From Viola odorata (lineage: Eukaryota; Streptophyta; Magnoliopsida; Malpighiales; Violaceae): DNA of 64,000 nucleotides. Location: positions 2,420,501-2,484,500 of the forward strand of contig OY829539.1 of assembly GCA_963691705.1 (NCBI GenBank). The letters run 5' to 3'. The translations under genes and the position numbers were made by a program. The notes beneath the pieces are model-generated. The model was not told the DNA's origin. It did not search any database and saw nothing but the letters and a program-made list of their open reading frames with translations. Within the stretch, counting starts at the first letter, position 1; the number at the start of each line of letters is the position of its first letter. Positions 44,061-53,391 of this stretch are shown one piece after another.

Positions 44061-45036
44061 GGGCTGGGCTGTGATCAGGCTAGGCCCAGCTGGTGGGGCC
44101 CACTCACGGCCCAGTGGGCCAGACCCTAATTTTCGCCCCGTCATTTTTTCGTGCCATCATCGCACTTGTACTGTTTATTTATTTTTCGCACTTGTACCGT
44201 TTATTTCCGCACTCGTACTGTTTATTTATTTCTGCACTTGTACTATTTCTTTTTCATATGCTTGTACTGTCTATTTAATTATTCTTTGTATGCTTGTATT
44301 GTTTATTTATTTTGGTATGCTTGCATGTTTAATTATTTACTTTCGTATGCTTTTTCATATTTAATTATTCCATTTGCGTTTGATTATCAAAATTAATTAT
44401 ATCACTTGTGTACAATAATTTTAATACCAATTATTTGTATGCTCGTACCACTTAACTAATTATTTCTGCACGCTTCCGAATGTTTAAATAATTATTATTC
44501 TTATTATTATTCTGCTCGCATGTAATTGCTAAATTAATTATTTTGTATGCTTGCGATAAATTCTTAAATACTTATCTATTTATCGATTATCATGTACTCG
44601 TGCTAATAATCTCGATCTTGTAGGGAAAATCAACTGATACCTTTCACAAGTAAAAATTTCTCACCCTTTTATTTATTTCACATTTTTTTCCCGTATGTGC
44701 ACTCGTATACATGAATATTTAAAATTATAATCATTTGGGCATGAGCACTAAATTAGGACTTTTTATTTCTCAAATATGATTTTAAACACCTCTTTCTCCG
44801 GTAACCTTTTTAGGATGTGACTCGGGTGCCTAACACCTTCCCGAGTCCATAATACGACCCCGAACCACTTTTCTCCTTAGTTTTTTTATTTTTATGCCAT
44901 GACATTACGTTCCCTAAACCTAGAAATAAATAGGGTGGCGACTTCATTGCATCATGTGAGATGAGTCCAATTTTGTCTCACATCTCGTCCCAAACCCGCG
45001 TCGCATTAGGACAAAATTCAAAATTGGGGTGCGACA

Positions 45037-45493
45037 CTCCCATAATTACTCCTGGTTTCACAGGAGCCGGGTAACAGATGGGTAGATTTCGTTGCTGGAC
45101 TATCGCTAGGATTTCTGCTCTTGGGAGTATGAGGGAAGGAAGGTCAGGGTCGTATATCCGGCCTTTTGGCGGATCCGCTTATTTTCGGGTAGGGGAACCT
45201 CCAGGTCTCCCTTTTGAAAAGTTACCTCTCTGCCGATTAGAGGCCTTGGCGGCGTGCTCTTTCCGTGGGCCATAATCATCGCTTGGTCGCGTATCAGGAG
45301 CGTTGTTAGGTGGGGCGTTAGAGGCCGGGTACGGGTCTGACGGCATGTCCCGCATCCGCTCTCTATTTTCCTCTTCTTCCATACTCGTATAATTATGCGC
45401 TTTCAGTCTTAGTGCATCCAGGGTCAATGGTGGGTCCACCATTAATGTATCTCTCAAAAAAGTAAGAATTAAGGGCAAGACATATAAACAGAA
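45037..45493 (-). pseudogene. Tat-like gag, second part
   Basis: Minus-strand frame with LRDTLMVDPPLTLDALRLKA and MEEEENRERMRD, the usual region after the gag capsid, a basic Arg/Gly-rich stretch (RQRGNFSKGRPGG), one in-frame TAA at about 45176, then PRAEILAIVQQRNLP up to the LTR D junction. The zinc knuckle and the protease that should follow are absent, lost at the junction with the Ogre elements. The front joins 47833 across the Athila-type LTR insertion. Confidence 0.8.
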
Positions 45494-47080
45494 TGATAAA
45501 TAAAGACATGAAAGCAGATAAGGGAGATTCTCAGCAAAGGTTTTTCTCGGGTTGCGTCGATGGCATGAAAGTATCTATGACCTCGAGGGCTAGATAATCA
45601 TCGGCTCAAGGATATTCAATTCTATGCCATAGACATGCTATAGGGGCCATGTTTCCACGTAGGCCCCCTACTTTCCTTCATAAGAGTAGGTACCCCCCGT
45701 TTCCACATATGAGGTACCCTAGATACCTCGCCATCCTCCCAGCTACCTCTCTTGTCATCAAAAGGCAGCCTTGACACTTCGACCTGTCACGGGCTCAAAG
45801 TACTACCTCTCTTGTCATCAAAATGCAGCCTTAACACTTCGACCTATCACGGGCACAAAGTAGGGAGACTAAATTCGAAGAACCTATGAAGACCAGAAAA
45901 GACATGTCGAGGGCAAGATGCCTCTCAGTTGTCAGGCTCACGACACTGCCCTCATTAATTACTTGCCCTAGATGGACGAGATCACACTATAACAACTACT
46001 CCACCTAGGTGTCTACTCTACCCTGTAGCTACCCGACCCGTTTTCACTACAAGGATGACTATAATCTAGAGAGATAGACCAGTAGGTAATTAAGCTTCCA
46101 ATAAACCCCAAAAGAATTGAATCGAAAAGGAAAATCAGTAGGTAATTAAGCTTCCAATAGTCCTAGACGAATTGAAATCGACAAGCAACCAGATACAATA
46201 TTATATTAAACACATTTAGGCCTCTTAACTACCCATTGCAACCTTCAAATAACCTTTGCTAAGAACAAGACAAATCAACTACTCATGCTGGAAAATACAC
46301 AAATCTAGATCTAGAAAGCAAAATAAGTAAAGAAGAGATAAAGAAGAAACCTAGTAAATATTACCGGCCGGAGAAAAGCTCCGGTTTATGTACAAGGCTG
46401 CTGGAAATGTTCTGGTCCTCCTCCTTTGGAGGAGGAGGAGAGAAAACTGAAGAGAAGCACACAAAAAGATTTTCTATCAATATGTGGTAGGTGGTGTTTT
46501 CTAAACCCTAAAAACTAGTCTTATATAGGCCCTCATGCCCATAAGAAGACAAAAACCAGCTAAGGTATTACAAAAAGACAAAATCCAGCTAAGGGGTTCA
46601 GAAACACGAAATAAATATCTTAAGTCCGAAAGGGGATATTCTGGGAATATTCTGGAAGCGCACGATTTCGAGGGCAAGAAGACAGATCAGCCTCCAGGGC
46701 AAGAAGACAGATCAGCCTCCAGGGCATGACGACTAAAGAGAATATTCTTGGGGATCTGCGCGTAAACATCAGAGGTGACACATGGGAGCAAGACAACGAG
46801 GACACGTGGAAATAACGCCTTTGGTCTTTCCAGGGCTTGCCGATGGAAACCACTGCAAGGCCTCGATGGCAAAGTTGGTGTCGCGGGCTCGACAACATAT
46901 GCTCTTCTAGACCTCGATCTTCAAAACTCCAGAAATCCTCCCAAAAAGGCTCGTTTTCGCTCTTTTCTCCCTTTAGGCATTGATCTGCAAAAAGATGGGG
47001 AAAAGGGCAAATCAGAAGTATCTTGCCCTCGAAAAGGCCGGAAATAAGATAAAAATATCTACAATAAAGACATGCTATCA
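45494..47080 (-). repeat. Athila-type LTR inserted in Tat gag (about 1587 bp)
   Basis: On the minus strand it starts TGATAGCATGTCTTTATT at 47080 after a polypurine tract, and ends CATGTCTTTATTTATCA at 45494, so the two ends echo each other. A TATATAAG box lies on the minus strand at about 46524-46534. It is the fuller relative of the truncated LTR at 1441-2615. No TSD is visible because the other side is truncated internal sequence. The frames on both strands within it are not genes. Confidence 0.7.
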
Positions 47081-47832
47081 AATCCCCACACTGCCCATTG
47101 CTCGCCCTCGAGCAATCACAAAACTGAAAATCACCTCAAGAAATAGACAAACATAATTAACCAACACACAAACACAAACCGGCACCGAGCTAGACTTCAC
47201 ACATACTCATCTTCACCTAGAAGACACCTGCATCAAATCAGAAGGGTAACGACCCTAAAGATTAAACTCTCCCATATCAAGCCCTTAATCAGCAGTCCTC
47301 ACAAAGTAATCAAATAGGAAAACTAGTAGTTGATCAGGCTCCTAATAAATCCTAGATGAAATGACACTCACACTCACAAGCAAGGCTAGGTGTTTACGCT
47401 CAAAACTAAATGCACATAACACAGCACAAAGTCAAACTTGCACATCAATCCGAGTACTGTAATTCACATGCATGGGCAATCAACAATCGAAAAAAGCATC
47501 GCATCAGCAAAAAGAAAGAAAAGGGATGGAATGAGCTAGAAATGTGGAAGAGAGAAGCAGGAGATGAACAGAAGAGAAATGAGGGGAGAAAAGAAGGAAA
47601 GAAAAGAAAGGACCAGATATAACTTGGATTGATTCCTTGGCTTAGGAAAAAGGCGATGTGGCAAGGCAGCTTTTATCGAAGGCGCGTTGATGATTCGGGG
47701 GCTAGATAGAGGTCTTCTTTCGAGGGTAGGAAAATGTTCTTGTTGTGGCTTCGGATGCGGATACTCTTTTTGTTCGCTTAATGCCCCCTCCTTTTATTTT
47801 GAAATTTAAATGCGTTTTTGTTCGCTTAATGC
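47081..47832 (-). other. Internal 3' part of the Athila-type insertion
   Basis: The polypurine tract (minus strand GGCAGTGTGGGGATT, 47081-47095) is followed by untranslated sequence that matches 2641-2790 at first. Near the end an 18 bp direct repeat TTTTTGTTCGCTTAATGC occurs at 47767-47784 and 47815-47832 and may mark the breakpoint with Tat gag. The purine-rich frame at 47410-47622 is not convincing. Confidence 0.55.
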
Positions 47833-48930
47833 GGATACTTCTTTCGATTGAATATCAAATAGCGCAGCCACTGACTTCCTGATGGGGATTGCAGTGCTAA
47901 ACCGACTCCTGAACTTATCTTCCAGTTGGGTGAAGTTATCAATAGATCCAGCTGGGAGTCCCTCGAACCAGAGACGTGCCACTCCTGACAGTGTCATGAT
48001 GAAAATTTGGCATAGCGCGGCATCACTACAGGTTTGGAACTGCACAAAATCTTTCACCTTATTAAGGTGAGAAATAGGGTCTTTCGTGCCATCGTATGAT
48101 TTTGTAGGGAGTTTTACATGTCGATGGACCCTGTGATGTCTCACACGGTAACTGAACGGGTGACCAGCGTTACCGTCAGGGACTCCATGAGGTCGATGCG
48201 GAGGAGGATTTTCGACATTGTATCTTGGGTTATGAGGGTCATATTCGCGATGCTTCCTGGGAGATCGGCTGCGGCTTCTTGGCGTTCGAGTCTGACGCCT
48301 CCTGCTGCTTGATCTTTCACTGTATCTAGGAGATGGTTCTCTGAACATCTCATCTCGCCTGTCATCCCAACGTTCTCGATATTCATCATGCCGGCGGCCT
48401 TCTTCAGGGATAGGGATTTCTCTCCTATATTGCCCAGAAGGTTCGACATGTCCATGTGCAAGTTGCGGGACATTCATGGGGGCCGATGATAAGGGTAAGG
48501 AAAACGGAAACCCTCTGGATTGCCGCGGCGACAACGGTTGCTCATTGACAATAGACAGAGTGAAAACTATCTGGGAGGACACACCGAGTCCTGAGACATG
48601 AGGCGTAAACCCAGCAGCTAATTCTGTCAGTTGATCCAATTGGGCTTGGAGGGCCGCTATTGAGTTCACGAGAGGGTTGTCTGCATCACCTATCACGGAT
48701 CCCCTCGCTTGGGTGGTAGAATAGTTGGGTCCCGCTATCTGGGAAAAAGAGGAACAAATCTGGGATGCGGATGTTTCTGTCACTTGTCTAAAGGGAGGAT
48801 ATGATCCCCCTATGGTGATCTCTTGCATTGCAATAGAAGTATCAGAAGTAGCGAAAGGAAAAAGTCATCGGCGAGTGGTGTACGGGATGCTGGAGGATTG
48901 GGACAGCACGAGATCTGATTCTGAAGCCAT
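47833..48930 (-). pseudogene. Tat-like gag, first part (N-terminus and capsid)
   Basis: The likely start is the ATG at 48930 (MASESDLVLSQ), followed by an in-frame TGA at about 48867, then an open frame from 48828. The N-terminal third is Ser/Gln-rich. An Arg/Ser-rich segment (RRRQTRTPRSRSRSPRKHRE) lies at about residues 170-195. The capsid (Retrotrans_gag-type) follows with YDGTKDPISHLNKVKDF, SGVARLWFEGLP and FTQLEDKFRSRF. Similarity stops at about 47833, where the inserted fragment begins. Gag would form the virus-like particle around the element's RNA. Confidence 0.88.
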
Positions 48931-48996
48931 AATCCTTCGAACTTCGGGAAAAATGGAGCTTGGTTATTAAGGATGCTCACTTAATAGAACCAAAAA

Positions 48997-49013
48997 TCTC
49001 AACGAGAGCACCA
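48997..49013 (-). other. Primer binding site of the Tat-like element
   Basis: On the minus strand TGGTGCTCTCGTTGAGA begins 3 bp after the 5' LTR end. The TGGTGCT...TTGAGAG form is common in Tat/Grande-type elements. I cannot name the tRNA with certainty. Confidence 0.7.
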
Positions 49014-49016
49014 ATT

Positions 49017-49584
49017 TGATAAGAATTTGTCTGTTGCCGAAGGGTAGAAGGTGAAAGGGCTCCTCGGATTCAGTGTCCGCGGCGGTCCGATGTACCTGCA
49101 AGACGTCGGAGGGGGTCTCCGACGTAAAGACTCTGATGCTTAAGTTAGTATAAGTGGTGAGAATGGCAGAGCTTGGGCCAGCAAATTCTGCTTCCCTTCC
49201 TCCTTCGTGGTGGAGGTATTTATAGGCGAAAAGGAGCATTTCTGCGTTGTTTGGATTACTAGGGGCTATCGCTCCCGTCAGGGGTTATAGTTCTCCCATG
49301 GTGCGATATGTCATCATGGCGTTAGGTGTGGGGGTAGCCGTTACCTAGGCAAGGTAACGGCTACATTCTTCTCTCAGACGTTCATTTTACACTAGGATGG
49401 GATAACGCCTTTGGTCATCACAAAGGGTCGTGTGGGACCCCCCCATTGACGTCGACTATCCCGGTGTCAATCTCCTAGGGAGAGACAGTAGCTTCGATGT
49501 TGCCGTGATGGTAGGAACAACAACCATTCTCTCCACGCGGGGTTTGAGACGAAAATACCCTTGTCGTCAGGCGTATTGTTATCA
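49017..49584 (-). repeat. 5' LTR of the Tat-like element
   Basis: 568 bp, ends TGATAAG...TTATCA. A TATAAATA box lies on the minus strand at 49217-49224. It aligns end to end with 11600-12170, about 95 percent identical by eye. Confidence 0.92.
49217..49224 (-). promoter_or_regulatory. TATA box of the Tat 5' LTR
   Basis: TATAAATA within CGCCTATAAATACCTCC on the minus strand, pointing toward gag. Confidence 0.7.
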
Positions 49585-49822
49585 CTCGGAGAACCTCTTG
49601 GGGAACGAATACGATCCTCCATCACCTCAGGGATTTTTGGTTCTTTTTTCTTTTTCTTAGGTTGGTGCTCACATTTTGGAGGTTGTTCTGCATCGAGGGT
49701 AAGATGTGCTAGAGGTAATTCCAGACCGCTTCGTAGAGTCATGGCACATGCTTCGGGTTTGCTTCGGTCTGCCCAGGAAGTCTACCTCTATTTTTCAATT
49801 CTTTCATCTTAGCGTTCATAAG
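49585..49822 (-). pseudogene. Athila-like element 2: gag end (MTLRSG block)
   Basis: The minus strand carries GRLPGQTEANPKH and, after a small shift, MTLRSGLELP, the hallmark block of Athila gag, followed by a Lys-rich stretch (PKKKKKEPKIPEV) and RIRSPRGSP at the Tat border. CTCGG at 49585-49589 is the right target duplication. The frame continues at 11599. Upstream gag is cut off by LTR E at 49823. Confidence 0.85.
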
Positions 49823-50512
49823 TGTTGCTACTCGATTTTTGACTTTTCATTACAACCTTTACGTTTTTGCCACTTTTAGCTCATCTAGATCAAATTTCTG
49901 TTGATTCTTGGTTCTAGGCTAGTTTGTTTAATTTTTCTAGTCATTTCGTGCCATTTTAATTTTTTCGTACTTTTAACTGTCTTTTCGCGAACTTCCATCG
50001 GTCTCGAGTAAGGCTCCCAGGACCGAGTGTAGAACGCCCTTTTCCTGTATTTGATAATTATGTGTTAATTTTCTCTTTCACGCCGGCACGTTCGGTTTCG
50101 TTCAATTTTTGTCGTAATGACATTTATTTTGCGCACGAACGTTTTGTTGTTTCCGAAGGAGAAAATAAATATGTTAAATCAACTTTCGCATATTTTCACT
50201 GTATATTACTTTTATCGCCTTATTTTTATGCACACTTTGGTTCCCTCGGTTCGGATTTATTTTCGTTCTCGAGCGTCTTCGCTCGTACCAAAATATCCCG
50301 CTCGTATGGGAATTAATGCATTTAATGCATGGTTTGTTTTTGATTGGTCCTCCGAAGGCCTGGCGGACAGGAATATTTGTTGTTCCCTTGATATTATAGC
50401 GAACGGATTGACTACAAACAAGGACTTGGAGGACCACGCCGGGCTGGTTTTGTTCTCCACTCACGGTCGGAGACCAGAACCGACGTACGCTCCTTCAATC
50501 TTGACTCTTGCT

Positions 50513-50520
50513 TATAAATA
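50513..50520 (+). promoter_or_regulatory. TATA box of LTR E
   Basis: TATAAATA within TTGCTTATAAATAGGAGG. Confidence 0.75.
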
Positions 50521-50604
50521 GGAGGCTCTTCACCACTGCGCGGGGACGGGTTGTCGCACCTACTCATCATCAACTTCAAACCAGAGCAAAGGAAAGCGTT
50601 GAAG

Positions 50605-51611
50605 GTAATTGTTCGAAGCTTTCTCTCTCTAACCTTTCTCTTGATAATCTGCGTTTATGCATGTATGAACTGAATTGATGGCTTAAACTTGTCTTAAATG
50701 TTTGATTGTCAAGTTATATGGTCTGTTCTTGCTCCAATTTAAACATCTACTGCTCGAACTAATTAATCACGAATTATTGACATTAATGCATATTATTTTG
50801 CCATGTTGAAATTACCTACGGTTCATGGACGGTTTGAGCTAGTTCTTGATAGGTTTTGTTCGTATGATAGTTCTTCTACTTCCCTGCACGGTAGGAGTTA
50901 GTTTTGTGTCGAATAGTTGTTTGTTATTGCCCACGGTTGCTTCGGTTTTCCGAAGAAGAACGCATGCTCTTTTCCTTCAGTTTTGCTGGATGTTTGGCTA
51001 CTGTTTTTGTATGGTTTTACTGCTTGTATAGCCTGTGTTGGTTTAGGTCTGCTTAGGGAGTATTTGGTGGCGGTTATGGAGCTTGAGTTGCCGGCCATGG
51101 TGGCCGGCGACTTGGAACACAAGAACAGCCGCTGCTGTTCTTGCGCAAGGGAGAAGACGAAGGTGACGGGCTTCAGCCCGTCCCTTCCCTTCCTGTTTTT
51201 ATTTAATTCCCTCATGGGCCCAAGCCCATGTGACCCTTTAGTCCCTTAATTTAATTTGTTTTTCGCGTGAGCCCCTCCGATTTAATTTTCGTTAACTTGT
51301 TCAAATTGCTCGTATGTTTTTGACATGTTTAATTTGCTGAAATTAAGTGCCTGACTAGTATGCTGTTTTATTTATTTTACACCATGTATGAAGTTTTATT
51401 TAATTTATACCATGTATTTTACTATGAATTTTAAATTGCATGTTTTGCACGATGTTTTCTTTGCTATGTGGTTGTTCCAATTTGCGGTGAAAATTGTAAA
51501 ATGCTCACATGATATTTATTTATTTTCATGATTGTTTGTACGAAATAAATGATGCATGTGTCTTTGTTATTTATTATCTTTAGAGTTCGTACTAACAATT
51601 TCATCTTGTAG
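50605..51611 (+). other. Probable intron 1 within LTR E
   Basis: AAG|GTAATT to TACTAACAATTTCATCTTGTAG|G, 1007 bp, with the branch-point-like CTAAC in the conserved place. Contains the hairpin series. Confidence 0.5.
51090..51230 (+). other. Series of perfect hairpins in LTR E
   Basis: 51090-51108 (8 bp stem GCCGGCCA), 51120-51143 (10 bp stem CAAGAACAGC, loop CGCT), 51165-51182 (7 bp stem GACGGGC, loop TTCA) and 51213-51230 (7 bp stem CATGGGC, loop CCAA). Confidence 0.8.
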
Positions 51612-52153
51612 GTATAATTTTGAATCACCGATCAAAAGTACGTATTTAAATTTCTTTTATTTAGTTTAAATGTTTTCTGTAAGAATTTTGCATGCATGAT
51701 ATCTAAAGAACTAGAAAACCAAGTATGGGCCTAACCCGGCCCATTAAAACTAAAAGTATCATTTTCACGCATTCGCATATGATAATTAATCGTCAACTAT
51801 TTAAATCACATGTTTGGAACAATAATTAATTGCTAAACTTGTTGTAACAATTAATTGCTTATTTTCACTTGTTGTAATAAGTAATTACTCATTATCAACT
51901 TGTTGTAATTAATTAGATATTTCAATCGTTGTAATAATTATTTAGATAAGTATTCCGACCTCCAATTTGTAATAATTAGGTAAGTAGTTGGTTTGTAATA
52001 ATTACTTAAGTAGTTTTATTATGATTTGTCAATTTGTAATAATTAGATTAAGTAGTTAAAAAATCGTGTATGTTTGTTATATCTACATATTTATGTCAAT
52101 TGTCATTTAACATCGGTTTTGAAGGGATGGATCGATCGGGGATCGTCCAAAAG

Positions 52154-53352
52154 GTAAGATTACCTTAAAAACGTTTCCTTGTATGTTCACACCAAGGTCC
52201 AAAGCCTTAGATCTTATCGTATGTATGACCACTTAGGTAACCATAGAACCGCCCTACGCGTATGCATGACATATAGAATTGCTCTCAAATAAAATCAATC
52301 TCACATGCTTACGTGTTTATATCACTCGCGTTTATATGACATGAAATAAACTGTTTTTCTTGTTAAGTGATATGCATGATGGCTCCAAAGGCCATGCCAA
52401 CCTACGTGCATTCATAAAAATGTACCTTGCTAGTTTTAGCCATGATAAATCACGTAGTAATTAAGTCATGCATGGCCCAATGAAAAAGGTGAGCGTCCGC
52501 TCTAGCATCGAGACAAAATGGTAACCCCATCCCTCGAACCCCCAAACGGAAATAACATGACCCTATGCTAAGATGTAACGTCACCTTAGAGGGCCAAATT
52601 TCATGTTCAAATGTCTTCTAAAAACACCTCTCATACCGGTAACCTTTTTTAAGGATGTGACTTGGGTGCCTAACACCTTCCCAAGTCCATAAATACGACC
52701 TCGAACCATCGTTCTTTGGTTTAGACCATTGTGCCTTAGTTTGTTTATTTCTATGCCATCGATTAGGTTCCCTAAACCTTAGAAAAATAGGGTGGCGACT
52801 TCATTGCATTATGCGAAGCATCCATTTATGCTTAGCGTCCGCCGCGAACCTTAAACTCGTTTTCAACGAAAAAGGGGGTGCGACAGTTTGGCGACTTCAC
52901 TGGGGACTAGTAGGGTCGAAGCCGGTTTTATGGTGTTTGCTTTTATTTGCTTTAAATAAATTTTTTTCGTGACTGTTATTGTTGTGGCTTTATTAATTTG
53001 CTCATATGCATCATGCATAATGCTTATCGCCGGCATTGACACCCTTTAGGATTTAGGAAGGTACTAGTGAAGCCCTGAGGACCTGTGTCCCAGTATGCTT
53101 ACACGAACCCTAACTCGGATGTTGGACCCTTAAATGGATTGAGCGACCAGAATCCTTTTATGATTCGGTCAACGCTCTCGTATCCGCTTAGGGGGACCCT
53201 TTAGGAGGGCACCATTCGGGAACCTTTCAGCCATGCTAGTTTAGTGGAGTCACATCAGCATATGCATCATGTTCGTGCATTTTTTTTCTTTAATGCCCTT
53301 TATTTTTATGCCATGATTTTATTTTATTGTCCTCACATTTCGTTTTTTACAG
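52154..53352 (+). other. Probable intron 2 from LTR E to just before ORF1
   Basis: AAAAG|GTAAGA to CGTTTTTTACAG|A, 1199 bp. It spans the LTR end, the primer site and the leader. Splicing would place ORF1's ATG about 40 nt after the junction. Inference from site quality and position. Confidence 0.4.
52889..52906 (+). other. Primer binding site of Ogre-like element 3
   Basis: TGGCGACTTCACTGGGGA, 3 bp after the LTR end, identical to the site at 26963. Confidence 0.8.
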
Positions 53353-53391
53353 ATTTTTTTCCGAAAAAACTCCGCACTGCTATTCACTCAA
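52907..53391 (+). other. Leader before ORF1
   Basis: About 485 bp without a gene, T-rich toward the end, with the acceptor-like TTTTTTACAG at 53352. Confidence 0.5.

Larger units (their letters stand above)
38433..45036 (+). mobile_element. Ogre-like element 2, 3' part (internal region and LTR D)
   Basis: The internal 3' region (38433-42731) shares diverged blocks with 32105-33600 of element 1 and ends in a polypurine tract and an LTR of another family. The 5' part is missing. The likely history is that element 1 inserted into element 2, then a deletion removed the 5' half of element 2, the first 11 bp of LTR A and part of Tat gag-pol. Confidence 0.75.
42732..45036 (+). repeat. LTR D (3' LTR of Ogre-like element 2, about 2305 bp)
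   Basis: It starts TATTGCTACCCGATTTTTGG, where the usual TG has become TA, and ends GGGGTGCGACA. It shares the GTGACTCGGGTGCCTAACA block at 44817 and the acceptor-like block GCTAATAATCTCGATCTTGTAG at 44602-44623. TATA box at 43473. Tat gag follows at 45037. Confidence 0.88.
11600..49584 (-). mobile_element. Tat-like LTR retrotransposon, nested and interrupted
   Basis: Two LTRs in the same orientation (11600-12170 and 49017-49584), both with ends TGATAAG...TTATCA, are flanked by CTCGG. On the minus strand the order is 5' LTR, primer site, gag, pol (RT, RNase H, integrase), long spacer, 3' LTR. The pol sequence and the antisense genes between pol and the 3' LTR point to the Tat lineage (Retand/Grande type). 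Without the later insertions the element would be roughly 14 kb. The two LTRs differ at about 30 of 570 positions by eye, so the insertion is not young. Later insertions at 23532-45036 and 45494-47830 split it. Confidence 0.92.
1441..49822 (-). mobile_element. Athila-like element 2, container of nested insertions (partial)
   Basis: Read on the minus strand, its parts appear in the standard order: gag end with the MTLRSG block (49742 downward), gag/protease (11599 to 10868), RT (10592-9569), RNase H (9605-8991), integrase (8850-7715), a post-pol ORF (3892-3081), a purine-rich tract and the 3' LTR (2615 to about 1441). It is interrupted by a solo Ogre-type LTR at 3931-7073 and by the Tat block at 11600-49584; both have 5 bp target duplications, which proves the order of events. 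The gag reading frame is continuous across the Tat insertion once one target copy is discounted. The 5' end is cut by the Ogre-like LTR that starts at 49823. The lineage call is firm; the assignment of the 3' LTR rests on order and orientation. Confidence 0.75.
49823..52885 (+). repeat. LTR E (5' LTR of Ogre-like element 3, 3063 bp)
   Basis: Ends TGTTGCTACTCG...GGGGGTGCGACA. Clearly related to LTRs A-C but a separate family. TATAAATA at 50513, donor-like AAG|GTAATT at 50605, acceptor-like CATCTTGTAG|G at 51611, donor-like AAG|GTAAGA at 52154. Confidence 0.9.

Noticed and set aside
46620..47081. 153-codon minus-strand frame in the Athila-type LTR
   Set aside because: It overlaps the LTR start and polypurine border, has no domain, and the related LTR at 1441-2615 does not keep it open.
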